From: Patella vulgata
Lineage: Eukaryota; Mollusca; Gastropoda; Patellidae
Assembly (NCBI RefSeq): GCF_932274485.2
Contig: NC_065880.2
Location: forward strand, 75,077,730-75,141,729
Direction: 5' to 3'
Length of the DNA: 64,000 nucleotides
The position numbers and the translations under genes are program-made. This document shows positions 1 through 11,567 of this stretch, piece by piece. The notes below the pieces were generated by a model. It did no database searches. It was given only the letters and a program-made list of their open reading frames with translations, and had not been told where the DNA came from. Position 1 is the stretch's first letter, and every line of letters starts with the position of its first letter.

Positions 1-9
1 CTCTTTTGT

Positions 10-135
10 CGAATTCGAACTGCCAAGGGATATTTTACGTACACGCCAATGTGTACACGGGGCCGCGGTTTTTCGTCCCATCCGAACGATTATACTGCGA
101 GGAGTGTGACAAATAGAGGCATTCGAGATCAATGC
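10..135 (-). repeat. SINE-B fragment
   Basis: Reads on the minus strand as the middle of SINE-B: the block around TTGGAATTCGA, the GTGTACA motif and the GTTCGGATGGGAC motif, all shared with the copies at 4145, 17850, 30700 and 37766. Both ends have decayed. No coding sequence is seen here. Confidence 0.6.
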
Positions 136-414
136 AAATAATTGGCTACAATAAACACACGACATGAATTTTTGGGATAGACATCTGTCGAGGACAGGTG
201 CTTGTAAGACTGTTTTCGGTTACGCCGAAGGCGTGTCACAAGCGTGGTCCGAGGGGGGTGTTTGGGGCTCTCTCCCCCAGGAAAATTGACAACCTCAAAC
301 CCATTTTACAAGCATTTCAGACCAAAGCAGAAGAAGACAAATTTTTGATTTCCTGATACAATTAGATAACAGAATGACCTAAGAGCACTATCATTAGATG
401 AATTTGTGTTGTTT

Positions 415-535
415 GTCATTTTTTCCCTTTCTTTTCTTTCTCCTGTCCTGTCTCCTGTCCTCTCCTTCCTTCTTTCTTTCTTTTCATCCCCCCTCCCTTC
501 TTTCTCTTTTCTTTTTTCTTTCTCTTTTTTCTTTA
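415..535 (+). repeat. Pyrimidine-rich tract
   Basis: An almost pure C/T stretch of about 120 bases on the + strand. Open frames across it encode only Lys/Glu/Arg-rich or Phe/Leu/Ser-rich low-complexity peptides, so I treat it as simple sequence. The rest of 136-1200 shows nothing I recognise. Confidence 0.7.
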
Positions 536-1213
536 TAGGCTTAGGCCCACTTTTTAATGAGCTTAGGTGGGCCCAGTCCGGCACTGCAAATCCGAATTTT
601 TCAGTGTTTTGCGATCTCTGTGTATCTTCTACAATTCTGTGTTTTTGAGATGCCGTGTTTTGTTATAATTAATCAAAGGGTGAGTTGGGTGTAGGGGCGG
701 GGGGGGGATTGGGTGCTATAGAACAAGAATAAAAGAGAGTGCATCAATATCTCGATATATTTATTAAAAGTTTGAGTTGGCTATGTGGACAGTTTGGATT
801 CTGACAGATAAATAATCAGAAAAAAAGAGCACAGACACACAAAAATAAAAAGAGTACCGACCCGAAACTTGTGATCAACTTTCTATTGTAATTTACCATT
901 CGGTATATAATTCGTATAAAATTACTTTCTATCGCGTAAAGAATATTAGATTTTCTTACTTTTGAAGGGTGGTTTTCATATTTAAATGTCAGGAAAAATT
1001 ATTCTGCGTAAGTTTGGGCCGTTATCAGCAGCATACTAGTATACTGGAAACTAACCGCCAACCCTATCACCGTAACAAAGCTTTTAGTTCGCTTATCCTT
1101 CCGCCCATTAGCCATGACAATGTACCAAAAACTGGCACAGAATGAGCACGGACTGGCAGAGGGTGGGGGCTATAAATAGAAATAGTCAACATCGTGGGTA
1201 CCCACGAATGTGT

Positions 1214-1274
1214 GTGAAATAGCTTTATTTAATATCACTTCGGTGGAAGCGGACGTTAAATAAAGCTATTTCAC
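1214..1274. repeat. Inverted repeat with perfect 19-bp arms
   Basis: The left arm GTGAAATAGCTTTATTTAA (1214-1232) is exactly complementary to the right arm at 1256-1274, with a 23-base loop. The similarity between arms continues weakly outward. A single arm recurs near 38700-38720, so this is a dispersed hairpin-type element rather than a local accident. Confidence 0.75.
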
Positions 1275-1854
1275 GCAAATTCATGATAGCGGAAGCAATT
1301 CGAGGCCAGCCTCTACATTATATGCAAATGAACAAAGCCAAGCAAGGATCTTGTTAATCTGTGCATAACGAGACAGGCAGGCAGACATGCGTATTTCATT
1401 GAGAATTTTTGACTCGCATTTGACCACTCGTGCCCCATAACGGACAACCCGGGGCGATCACGTGACAATCTCATAAAATATGATTACATACTCTGCTCCA
1501 GAATGTATTCTACAAATAAATAATAAACAGACACCAACAATCTTATAATGATTTTGTGTAAGCAATAGAAAAAAGTCCCTGCTTACCCTTGTGTTTTTTT
1601 TTTGTTTTTTTTTAATTCTCTGTTTACACATTTTAAGCGACAATTAAAGTTTGTTCAGGCAGCCCTACAAATATACACACACTATTATTTTATTTTCATT
1701 TGTTAATTAGTTTATCGTTCCTACATCGTTTGCTGAGCCACCCTAACCGTTCTAATTGATAATCTTTTCAGATTGTTCAGACGGATTTACAAAATGGCTT
1801 TACCCTCTGGTATAAAGGGTTTTGGCATACATCAAATAAGCACTGCATAAGAGA

Positions 1855-2055
1855 AAAATTGCCCGAAATCAATACCGTTTTTTCGGGCATACCTATCATA
1901 AGAGAGCTTCGGGCATATTTTCGGGCATGCAGTGGACAAGAAAAATACGAGAAAATACTTTTCGGGCAGTGTGGATCTTATAGAAATAAGTTAAGTTATA
2001 TTTTTTCTCTAAACGTTAATAGAAAAAAAGGTCGAATTTTTCATTGCCCGAAAAT
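1855..2055. other. Cluster of CGGGCA motifs in non-coding DNA
   Basis: The hexamer CGGGCA or its longer form TTTCGGGCAT occurs several times within 200 bases, with TTGCCCGAAA at both edges in the same orientation. I can assign no function. The flanks 1300-1850 are otherwise featureless AT-rich DNA. Confidence 0.35.
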
Positions 2056-2104
2056 AAATGGATAGAACCAGCTGAACTAACAGATCAGTCTTTTAATAAC
2101 ACGG

Positions 2105-2285
2105 CTAGGGGCCTGGCAGGGGATAACGTATAGGCGTTCGGATGGGACAGAAACACGAGGTGCCGTGTACATGTAAGCGCAATATTTGACGGAACAAATG
2201 CCTCTCATAGCACATTGCATTGCGTATGCCCGTTTTCATTAGCCTATTCGGTGCCGAAAAGCAAGACATTAAATTTCATTACATG
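2105..2285 (+). repeat. SINE-B, 3' half
   Basis: The order of blocks matches other SINE-B copies: GGCCTGGCA, then GTTCGGATGGGAC, then the block around CCTCATAGCACATTG, then GCGTATGCCCG, ending in a decayed ATTAAATTTCATT tail. The tRNA-like head is missing. Confidence 0.65.
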
Positions 2286-2559
2286 TAATTGTGTAAAAAT
2301 TTTGGCCTTTCTTTAAATCTTTTGTTTTTTAAAAAAGTATTGTGGCTAAAGTCTATCACGTACTTATTCATTTAATAGAGATAATCAAATCTACAATGTC
2401 GCTTTCTGTTTCTCCCATTTCAAACTCGTTCACCAAAAATATACGATGATTAAAATTAAAAAGTCATTTTGGTAAGTCATTTTTTTCCCCTTCCAACCGG
2501 CCGTAATACCCTCTCCCTCTCACGATGTTGTTTTTTTTTTTAAAATCTAAAACTATTTC

Positions 2560-3425
2560 TTCATTAAACATACATTATGCAAGAGCTAAATCTGATTATT
2601 GCAAGTCTTTATTTAGGCTTCAGATGTCATAGAAATTATAAATTAGATTTTTATTTACACAACAAGCACAACATCAACTCTGTAGACCCACGGATGGCTT
2701 GGATTCAGCTTGGATTTAAACGGGATTTCGTTGACTGATTTAATTTTAAATGGCGTCGTGAGCGGACATTAACCGTTACGCTGACGTCATACTCCCGAAT
2801 CGAGGCTAAATGATAGAGTGTACGAAGCGAGGCCGCTGTTGAGCGATGCCTTAACAAATGACATCTAAACTATTTAAAGTGCAATAAACTAAACACTGAT
2901 AATGACAAATTATACAATTCCTGGAGACCGTGTAATGACTAAAAAAGACGGACAGGTCTTCTGTCTTAATAATATCAATAAAAATATTTTTATTTCCCCA
3001 ATAGGCACGACGCCACTGGGTATACCTATAGATTTATCATAATTGTATTATAATATTATGTCCTATATTCAATTGATTTAATGCATGCCCAAAATATAAG
3101 CAAGAATGAACATTTACCCTCTCACTCATTTTGTCCAATTGTTATAAAAATCCAAAAAGGTAAAACACAAAATCGGATATGACGACAGCAGAGATTATGT
3201 AGGTGGAGTTAATGCCTGTCAATCAAACGATCGGCCATACTACGAATCTGTGAAGATGGAATTCAATCCCATTTCTAGTCAAAAATTACACTGGTGATAA
3301 CTATGTTCAGAATAAAGTAATTTGACTGAAATTTTCAATATATTCTTCTTTCATCATCTATTTTTGAACTCTTATAGCAAGAATGGCTAACTCCTTATAA
3401 AAATCTCCCATAATGTATCTTAAGT
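2560..3425 (+). repeat. Dispersed family R3, degenerate copy
   Basis: Two blocks match other places in the window. The AAACATACATTATGC block (2568) recurs near 55270. The block around TTATAGCAAGAATGGC (3375) recurs near 26325 and 55620. The rest of 2290-4140 is AT-rich non-coding DNA with no convincing exon. Confidence 0.45.
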
Positions 3426-4144
3426 ATTAATATAATATAAGATAGATTAGAAGGTGTGTCGCAGGCAAATATAAACTAATCCATCAAAGCCATACCCATT
3501 GATTGGGGTTTACCAAAACACTTGTAATAACCTTCAATCTATTTTCTTTTAGATAATTTATGTTACAGCAAAAGGAAAATGTTTCGGACCGAAGCCCTCA
3601 CGAAATATTCGCCCAGAAAGATTTGTATAGCGATCAATAATATAAATGTCTACATATTTCATAAATCATTAGTATATATTAATAAAGAAGATAACATTTA
3701 TATATAACTTTATACGTAGTATAAAATATAATGACCACTCGACGCAAAGTAGTCCATATCCGGACTAACATGGCATACTTTTATTTAAATAAAAGGCTTG
3801 CGTGCAGGGATCTTTAGCGGTGGGATGAAACCGGAGGGCCAGTAGAAACCCACAAGGCGGGGCATGAGACCATACTCCTTGTCACAGACAGACCACTTTG
3901 TCAATTCAAGTTAACTTTATTTCTTGATGATCAACTTTTGTGCTTGTTTTCTGGTTGATGTGTAACGCCCACTTACATACGCAAGAAGCAGACGGAGAAA
4001 GGGAAAATAGGGTTTAACGTCCACTCAATACAAACGCTGCCATTTATGGCACATTTAGTTTTAATTTGAATAATTCCCATGTACGTATGGGTCTTTAACA
4101 GTGAAACCGCCCCCCCCCCCAAAAAAAAAAGGAAAAGAAAAAAA

Positions 4145-4575
4145 AATGAAATGAAATGGGTTTAATGTCCTACTGTTCTGTCCCGACTGAACTAATGAAA
4201 AAAATTATAGCTGGATAGCTGCGCTACGACCTACTCTTATATTGAATTCGAATTCCAACTGCCAAGGGTTCATTATGTGCCCGCCAATGTGTACACGGGA
4301 GTTCAGTTTTTCGTACTATCCGAACGACTATACGTTGTCCCTTGTCAGGCCCTCTATCATCCGACACTATCAATGAAATGTCTCGGTTAACACAGGGGTC
4401 GAACACGGTTACCCCTCCCCCCCAGGGGTAAGTGAGTCTAGGTCTTACTCACTGAGTCACCGTGGCTTCTGACCTAGAGAAAGCTTCCGTGGATCAGGCA
4501 ACCTTACGCCTTGCCACATACAGGCGCCGAATCGTAGCCACACCATCTGACTCAATGTCAGACCTTTTGACCTAA
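4145..4575 (-). repeat. SINE-B preceded by a SINE-A fragment (composite)
   Basis: Read on the minus strand, a decayed piece of the SINE-A body (ATTGAGTCAGATGG and following) lies just upstream of a nearly full SINE-B. The SINE-B shows a head with a box-A-like GACTCAGTGAGTAAG, a box-B-like GTTCGACCCCTG, the middle blocks, and a tail of ATTTC units beside poly-C/poly-A. Confidence 0.7.
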
Positions 4576-5220
4576 AACGCCCGCGTCAGACCGCACGGTA
4601 ACCTAATCTGCGCAGAAAAAGATAAACTTGCTCTTATTACTAAAAAACAGTTAATAATCTTTCCATTTATGGATTGACTTAGTTGGAAACTCTTTCGTTA
4701 TTTAAAAAGAAGAACATTGACATAATGGGCTGTTATAACGAATGTTAATGATATAAGAGTTTGTATAGACTTATCCTGTTCTAATATCATATTTTCGTAA
4801 GAAATAAAATATTAGTTACAAAATAAACAGTTATGTTGTTAAATTGGCCATACAAACTAACATGGTGTAAAGTAAATAAAAAAAGCCAAACAATTAATTG
4901 AACAAGCTGATTAAAACACCATACTTAATCCGTTAATCCTGTAACAAAGAGTTTTAGACCAGACACGTGACTTCAAGGGGCGAATTGGGTTATACTGAGT
5001 GGGATGAGTTGATGTTAAAATCAACTCAATAAAGACAGCTATCGCTTGGACGTTGATTACCAATTCTCACCCATTTAATAAAATGTTGTTATAATTGTCC
5101 TTACACTAAGCAAAGATACTCCACACCGTGTAGACCCGATTATTCATTCGCTCTTCTCTTTGGATTGCTACCGTGGAGACTTGGACTAATCTCGCTATTT
5201 CTACTGTAAAGATATTAACT

Positions 5221-7317
5221 ATGGCCTGTGGAGGATATGATGCAGTTTTTGATACCGAAATTGACAAGAAATACACGTGTCCTGTCTGTTTAGCTGTGTT
5301 ACGGGACGCAGTTCAAACCCACTGTGGTCATAGATTCTGTAGTTTGTGTATAGCTAATGTAGTGGGTAACAGACCATCAGCACGGTGCCCTGTAGATAAC
5401 ACGTTATTTATTGTTGCTACCCAATTATTTGAAGATAATGCTATAAGACGAGAGATTTTATCATTCACAACTAAATGTTGTTACTGTGTGGATGGCTGTC
5501 AGTGGAATGGTGAACTAAGGGATTATGAGGTAAATATTCTTCTTTAGAACTGTTTCTCCAGATTTCATGTAGTTTATAGCAATTTGCATGTCCCAACCTT
5601 CGGCCAGGGTGTGTTGAATATTCATTACTTTGGTGTGGAAAGATCAGGATGTAATCAGACTTGAATTCAGCGTTTCTGGACTCAAGACTAGTAATTATTT
5701 CCCCTGGTTTCACGGTATACGATTTTCTCGCCCCCGTGTCCAACCCACCCTTTCTAATGGTTTTGGTAAGTTTTCATGTTGTTGGGTGGGACAAATCAGG
5801 AAGTTTGCAGGCACGGATTAGGGAAATCCCATACGAAATGGTGTCTCTACACAAAGGAACAAATCGAGAAGGTCAATCTCCTATTTTTCAGTTCATTGTG
5901 GTTATAAACATTTAAAATCCACCGGAATAAGATAAATGCCGAGGATTTTTTGGGGATTTAATTTGACGTCAATTTGGAGAGGATTACTAGGCTGAATCCT
6001 GATCTCCATAAAAAGAGTTATTTCCCTTAGAACAGATCACATTTTCTGTTCGTTCAGTACCGTGTATCAAATGTTAGATCATTTAATAAAAACTAATATC
6101 ATTTAGTCATGGTTCCATATCCCGACCATACATTTTTCGACGCTTATGTTAGACAGAATTGTTCTCAATGGGTTACACCACAAGACATGAACCCGCTGCT
6201 CCACGTATACCAACAGGTTATGGTCTAGTAAACTGCTACATTCATAATATTTAGAAGTAATGACGAAAACATTCTCCCGTTTGGGCTTTGATTTTCGTGG
6301 ATTTACTATAATTTTTTTTATAGTAACATGTGACAAATGTTCAGTGAATGTATCTTTAAATTTCAGGATCATGTCGTGAACTGTGTTTATCGTCCCGTGG
6401 AATGTACATACAACTGTGGAGATTTTATAACTTTCTACAGCCTACAGGATCACCTACTGGTCTGCCCACGTCGTCCAGTCATCTGCCCACACTGCGAGGA
6501 GTATGTTATTCATGACGATATGACCAAACATCAACTACTGTTATGCCTAAAGATCCCAGTGGTCTGTACTCTGTGTGGAAGATCTGGTATATCAAGGGAG
6601 AGCATTGCTCAACACGTTGATATTAAAACCGGTGATTGTCCAAACATCTTTGTTATATGTAAATTTCTGGCAGTTGGCTGTCACTTTGAGGACCGCAGAG
6701 CCTACATGAGCAACCATTACGCCGATAACCTTGAGGAACACCTTTCTCTAATGTTATCCAGCTCCAAGAAAAATGACGAAAAGATCGCAGAATACCAGAA
6801 TATTGTCCAAGAACAACGCAGTCTCATCAAAGAACAAAGTAAAACAATCGAGCAGTTGAAAACCGAAAATCGAACAGGTCAGGTTTATTGGAACATCCCC
6901 GTCACTACAAGAATCCCTGAAACTACTCGTAAAATAATTTATACCGGTATCCCTGGTTACAAGATCTGTCTGGAACTAGATTTTAATGGTCCTTCAGGAT
7001 GCAATACATGTGGCAATGCCTTACTTTCAATTTATTTGTTGCCCGGTGTAAATGATGATCAGATGATGTTTCCGTTTCGTCTGAATTGCCGTGTTACAGT
7101 GTTTGCGGCGCAACAGCTTGGATTGCCGACTGCGGCATGCCTCAACTACACCTCTTCATTCCGCTGTTCTGGACGCGCACCAGCTTCTGAAGCAGATACT
7201 GATTCTGACGACACAAATGCCATCCATGTTCAAAAACTCATGAAAACAAGTACTCTGTTGTCGAGTCAGTACAAAAAGAATGGACATATTTATATGAATG
7301 TTGAAGTAAAGCTCTAA
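5221..7317 (+). CDS. TRAF-like RING finger protein, two exons
   Basis: Exons 5221-5529 and 6367-7317 join in phase 0 (GAG|gtaaat, ttttcag-type acceptor cag|GAT) to give 419 residues. The RING at residues 20-59 has the C3HC3D ligand order typical of TRAF proteins (C20, C23, C35, H37, C40, C43, C56, D59). TRAF-type Cys/His-rich zinc fingers follow at about 87-215, then a short coiled coil (233-272) and a C-terminal MATH-like TRAF-C region (about 280-419). In the family, such proteins relay receptor signals as ubiquitin E3 ligases or adaptors in the cytoplasm; that role here is inferred. The upstream in-frame GTG at 5173 is not a likely start; ATG 5221 is followed by G. The C-terminal region lacks a strongly recognisable MATH signature, so the paralogue is left open. 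Confidence 0.88.
5530..6366 (+). other. Intron of the TRAF-like gene
   Basis: It begins GTAAAT and ends TTTCAG, and it joins two exons in phase 0 across a zinc-finger region, where WNGELRDYE leads into DHVVNC as in TRAF proteins. Open frames inside it do not resemble known proteins. Confidence 0.85.
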
Positions 7318-7574
7318 ATAATTATATGTTATTATATAATTTATAAATGCGAACTAAAACATATAAACATCTGTTATGTAGCTAATTGCACTAAAAACAA
7401 AAGAGCTTGATCGATCATGCATGAATGTTAATTTTAATCTTTTATAAACTGGTCACTGATGTGTTTAAACACATAAACTGATCACTGATGTGTTTAAACA
7501 CGGTAGCACAATATCATTTTGTTATGTTGTTGTTGAAATGCACATGTAAATTATCATCGTTACCATAATATTGA

Positions 7575-7580
7575 AATAAA
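7575..7580 (+). terminator. Polyadenylation signal of the TRAF-like gene
   Basis: AATAAA lies about 258 bases after the TAA stop and is followed by an A-rich stretch. No better hexamer is seen closer to the stop. The region 7600-8440 holds nothing I recognise. Confidence 0.6.
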
Positions 7581-8439
7581 AGTTAAAAAAAACCATTGTC
7601 TTGGCGCTTGTCGGTCACATTAATTTAGACCACTCTATCATTCTGTATCCACCACCCCTCCCCTCCCACATTTTGTTCTGGAACTAACATTTTAAAAGGA
7701 CAAATTAACAACACAGTATAGATTCCTTTCTCCACACGTAGATAACAAAAATCGATATATTTAATCCCATTTCAAGATTTAATTGTGGTATGTTGCGATT
7801 TCGTGTGGTTATAGAAATCGTCAGTAATGTTATTGTTATTGGTCAAGAACTGGGTTTAACATTGAACGGTGCCAGTCTGTGGGATTAAGAATAGTGGTTA
7901 CTTACACACTATGATCTCATGGTGGACGTTGTTGTTCTTTGTGTTTAATATCCGCTCCCATCGATGGTGATGTCGCAGGCAATTCTTAGTTTTATTATCT
8001 TAGCGCAGGGGACTTTCCTGCGGGGAAAAAACATGAGGTTGAGAAGGCGTCAGATGCGCTTACACCATGAATCGAAATCACGACGACAAGCCAGAGGAGA
8101 CCGGTCAGCTCGAAGCGCGACATAATGGGCGAATGTAGTGCCTCTATTTATAGCCCACCCCCCTTTATGCAGTGTAATTTTTATTGATCGTTTTTTGGTC
8201 TAAATATGGAAGAAGAGTTTTTATATTTACATTTCTACCATGGCATGGTGAATATTCATGATGTTGGGGTGTAATGAGCATGACGTAGGCGGGCATAAAT
8301 TCGTGTAATCGCTTACTAAAATTAGGTCACTGTCCATAGGTTTCTGTGGCCAGACGAAGCAAAAAATTGAAATGGTCAATGATAAATGGATTCGCTTCTC
8401 GTCCATTTCGCCCACTCTTCGTTAAGGTTTCTTTTACAG

Positions 8440-8505
8440 ACACCCTAACATGAACACGGGGCATCTGTTTTAGTCCCATCCGAACGACTACACACTGTTC
8501 CTATG
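8440..8505 (-). repeat. SINE-B fragment
   Basis: On the minus strand it shows the GTTCGGATGGGAC motif next to a decayed CGTGTTCATG block, as in the other SINE-B middles. Only about 65 bases remain. Confidence 0.45.
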
Positions 8506-8752
8506 ATCCCCAAAATGTTTCATCGCGATTTGCCTGGCAATGAAAAAAATATATAGTCTTGTCGGTTGAATAGAAAACATTAAAATCACATGAACACCCG
8601 TGTGTTTGTTGGTGTGCACGAAAAACAACTTTGTTAATTTAAAGATTACCGGAAAAGCTTCATAAATATTTTAAATAATGCAAGTAATTATGTCAACATA
8701 TCCTTTCCATAAGTATAACACGATCCCGAATGTCAATGTTATACCTGCAACA

Positions 8753-8796
8753 GGTAAATTTCAACGTTAGCGGTTTCCTGTTGAAATTTACCAGGT
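8753..8796. repeat. Short hairpin
   Basis: GGTAAATTTCAAC and its exact complement GTTGAAATTTACC are separated by a short loop. There is no sign of a coding or RNA gene around it. Confidence 0.6.
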
Positions 8797-9049
8797 GAAG
8801 CTTTTCTGGTGATCTTAAAGATCGATGAAGTGTATGCGGAAACTTTACTATCATAGCAAATCGTTCCCCATAGCAGATTTATTGGCCTACATGCTCTTTT
8901 CATTATCCAGATTGGTTTAGAAATATAGAATTTAATTTAATTTCATTTCATTTATCTCGACAATCTCACATCGATTACTACCACTGAAATGAAACCTTTA
9001 TTGATTAATTTAATTTTATTAAATATAATACACGGTATTACAAAGCAGA

Positions 9050-9440
9050 AAGGCCAGATGACAATTTGTCAGTTTCAAAATATGACCCTACTCTTTGAAT
9101 AGCAAACGTGCGAGAGAACAATTGTACAACTAATGTACCCGAAAAGGTACGAAAAGCATACTCAATAGATTTGACTAAAACGATGCGATAATCATATCCT
9201 TTCACCGACAGTATGCACATGTGAAATGGAAAATCTGACCAACCCTAAATATCAATTGTATGAGGGTCCCATTACAGGACTAAAAGGTCCTAAAAGCATG
9301 CTTGGGAAATTTGACTAAACGTTGGGAAAACCATATCCCCATCACTGACCGTATAGCGCAGGAGCTTGTATAATAGAAAAGCTGATTCAACTCTAAATAA
9401 CAAGTGTAAGAGGGCCTTATTACACAACTAATAAACCTGA
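9050..9440. repeat. Degenerate tandem repeat, about 190-bp unit
   Basis: Two units share, in order, a block ending AAAAGCATRCT, TTTGACTAAA, CATATCC, a CACCGACAGTAT-like block, and an aligned CTAAATAWCAA block. It lies directly left of the nested repeat stack. Confidence 0.5.
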
Positions 9441-9485
9441 CAAAAAATAACCAGCCAACAGTGGGGCTGATGTCTCCCGCCAAAT

Positions 9486-9765
9486 GGAGAGAGAGAGAGT
9501 GAGGTTTAACGCCACCTCGATATAAACTAGGTCCTTTCGAGACTAACATATGGTTCAGTGTTACTTCAGTAATTCGCTTGCGCGTAGGGGTCTTTAGCAG
9601 TGGGAGGAAACCAGAGGACCCGGGAAAAATCCACGAGGATGGACAGGCGACCCTACTCCTTGTCACGTACAATCGGGGAGTCGAAACCACGCCAGTTGAC
9701 TCAATGACAGGCCTTATGATACAACGCGCGCGAGCTGACCATTGCCCCCCCCCCCTCCGCCAAAA
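9486..9765 (-). repeat. SINE-A, near full length
   Basis: On the minus strand it has a decayed tRNA-Leu-like head, the central block with TCCTCCCACTGCTAAAGA in decayed form, the AACCATATGTTAGTC block, the GTTAAACC block and a (CT)n tail. A poly-G tract (poly-C here) abuts the 5' end. Apparent reading frames across it are shadows. Confidence 0.8.
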
Positions 9766-10017
9766 GGAAAAGGTAATTCGATGACACACATGTTTTGATT
9801 GCATATTTATTTTATTATAAAACATCTGGAGTCAAAGTTATCATGTCCTTAAACATCGACACAGAAAATGTTCATTATTGTACTTGATCACGGTACTGAT
9901 GTAATGCAGCTATAGGAAAGGCGCAGTATTGAACTTACTCAATGCAATTATATACGCCAAGTCTCTCCATTCTATGGTGGCTGATTGGTATCATGTCGTA
10001 ATGTCGTGATGTCGCCT

Positions 10018-10202
10018 TTCATAACGCGACAACCCGACATCACGACATTTCTAACCGACATCACGACATTTTTACCCGACATTACGACACTAAAAATGTC
10101 GTAATGTCGGGTAAAAATGTCGTGATGTCGGGTAAAAATGTCGTGGTGTCGGGTTGTCGTGATGTCGGGTTGTCGGGTTGTCGTGATGTCGGGTTGTCGC
10201 TT
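10018..10202. repeat. Tandem and inverted 12-19 bp CGACAT repeats
   Basis: Units such as CCCGACATCACGACATTT run rightward and then, after about 10090, appear as their complements. The block can fold back on itself. It belongs to the MITE interior and recurs in the truncated copy at 53772. Confidence 0.75.
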
Positions 10203-10549
10203 TGTAAATAGGTACAATCCTGTTGTTGAAATGATTGATCTTGCCGAATTTGAACCAAATCTGTTAATAATTGTGACCTGTAGAGAATTTACAGACACAA
10301 ATATTAACAAAGATATAGGCGTGACACCGCCTCTGGTGGTCGGGCTCGGACATGCACCAAAATCAATAGGTGCCGTAATTAGGTATAAGGAATAATAATG
10401 CCAAGTTCCAAGATGATCCATTTAGAATTGTGGCCTGCAGGCGATACACACAACAATAGGGATCATCCTTAGGGTAAAAGGAATAAGTGCGCAAAGTTTC
10501 AAGACGATCCGTTAGAATGCACAGACTCACACAAACACACACACACACG

Positions 10550-10558
<9 letters not shown>

Positions 10559-10602
<44 letters not shown>

Positions 10603-10857
10603 GGGGTTTAACGTGCACTCGACACAAACTAGGTCATTTCGGGACTAACATATGGTTTAATTTTATTTACATAATTCGCTTGCGCGTAGGGTCTTTAGCA
10701 GTGGGAGGAAATCGCAGGACCCGGAGAAATCCCACGAGGATGGACAGGCGACCCTACTCCTTGTCACGTACAACCGGGGATTCGAAACCACGCCAGTCGA
10801 CTCAATGACAGATTTTATGATACAGCGCGCTCACGCTAACCATTCAGCCATCCGGAG
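10559..10857 (-). repeat. SINE-A, full length, inside the MITE
   Basis: A (GA)n tract marks the 3' tail. The tRNA-derived head ends at about 10857 (GGATGGCTGAATGGTTAGC when read on the minus strand). A (CA)n run at 10528-10558 lies beside it. Confidence 0.85.
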
Positions 10858-10975
10858 GACCCGGAGAAAACCCACGAGGTTAGACAGACGACCCTACTCT
10901 TTGTCATGTACAAGCTTGGGCTGGAAACCACACCACTTGACTCAATGACAGACACACAGACAAGGGCGGCTTCAT
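10858..10975 (-). repeat. SINE-A 5' body fragment
   Basis: Directly abutting the previous copy, it repeats only the central part of SINE-A (GGACCCGGAGAAAACCC to TCAATGACAGAC). It may be a second truncated insertion or a partial duplication. Confidence 0.7.
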
Positions 10976-11567
10976 AATATGTTCACATTATGACATTACG
11001 ACATGATACCAATCAGCCACCATACCATTCTCACTCAATTAGAATCAAAGTAGTCGATCAATCAAATGCTTAACCTGAGCCAAAAAACGCTCATTATCGG
11101 ACTTAGTCAAGGTATTAATGTAATGAAACTATACAACAAGTTTAATCAGTATGACTTAATGGCCCCAACGCATCGACCATTCAAATTGCGCACCTCTGCT
11201 TAGCCTAAGCAGAAATATTTATCCTGAACTCAGTCAAGGCAGTCATCTACACCAATTTTGAAAATTCCAGTTTAATTAGAAGCAAATGTATTATGTCCCA
11301 AAAAGTGTGAAAGACAGGCAGACGGGCGGATAGACAGACCCATTTTAACAGTCCCCTGTTTTCTCCGAAAGGCGGGGGACAGACTGTTTAAAAGGTAACA
11401 TTAAGCCGAGGCTATGTATCATGATTAAAATGTAATACGTTCATATCTATGTACGTTAGATAATCCAAATCAGGGACAAATAACTCGCCAGAAGCCTCTT
11501 CTCAGTCGTTCGTAAATACAGTAAGATGGACGAAAAACTAATGCAGTTACTCGTTAGCTATACTGGA

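Larger units (their letters stand above)
9974..11023. mobile_element. hAT-like MITE with ATGGTGGCTG ends
   Basis: The termini begin ATGGTGGCTGATTGGTATCA and are inverted at the right end as far as I compared (about 30 bp). The flanks TCCATTCT (9966-9973) and ACCATTCT (11024-11031) match at 7 of 8 positions, an 8-bp target duplication as expected for hAT elements. There is no transposase. The interior holds a dense block of CGACATCACGAC-type repeats in both orientations and later SINE insertions. Confidence 0.75.
9455..11395. repeat. Family R4 copy split by nested insertions
   Basis: It starts with AACAGTGGGGCTGATG and a CCCGCC block and ends with GGCGGGGGACAG, so the ends are roughly inverted. 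Inside are blocks of the R4 tandem unit (AGTCAAAGTTATC, AATGTTCATTATTG, TCACTCAATTAGAATC). A SINE-A (9486-9765) and a MITE (9974-11023) interrupt it, the MITE itself holding SINE-A copies. The same family is unbroken at 27255-28255. Confidence 0.6.

Noticed and set aside
306-648. Overlapping open frames rich in Lys/Glu/Arg (minus) and Phe/Ser/Leu (plus)
   Set aside because: Both are translations of a C/T-rich tract; low complexity, no splice or promoter context.
5173-5220. Upstream in-frame start of the TRAF-like protein
   Set aside because: The codon at 5173 is GTG, not ATG; the ATG at 5221 followed by G is the plausible start.
9280-9825. 181-codon minus-strand frame and similar frames at 26658, 30371, 38330, 40630 and 62036
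   Set aside because: They recur with the same peptide wherever SINE-A occurs and are repeat shadows.
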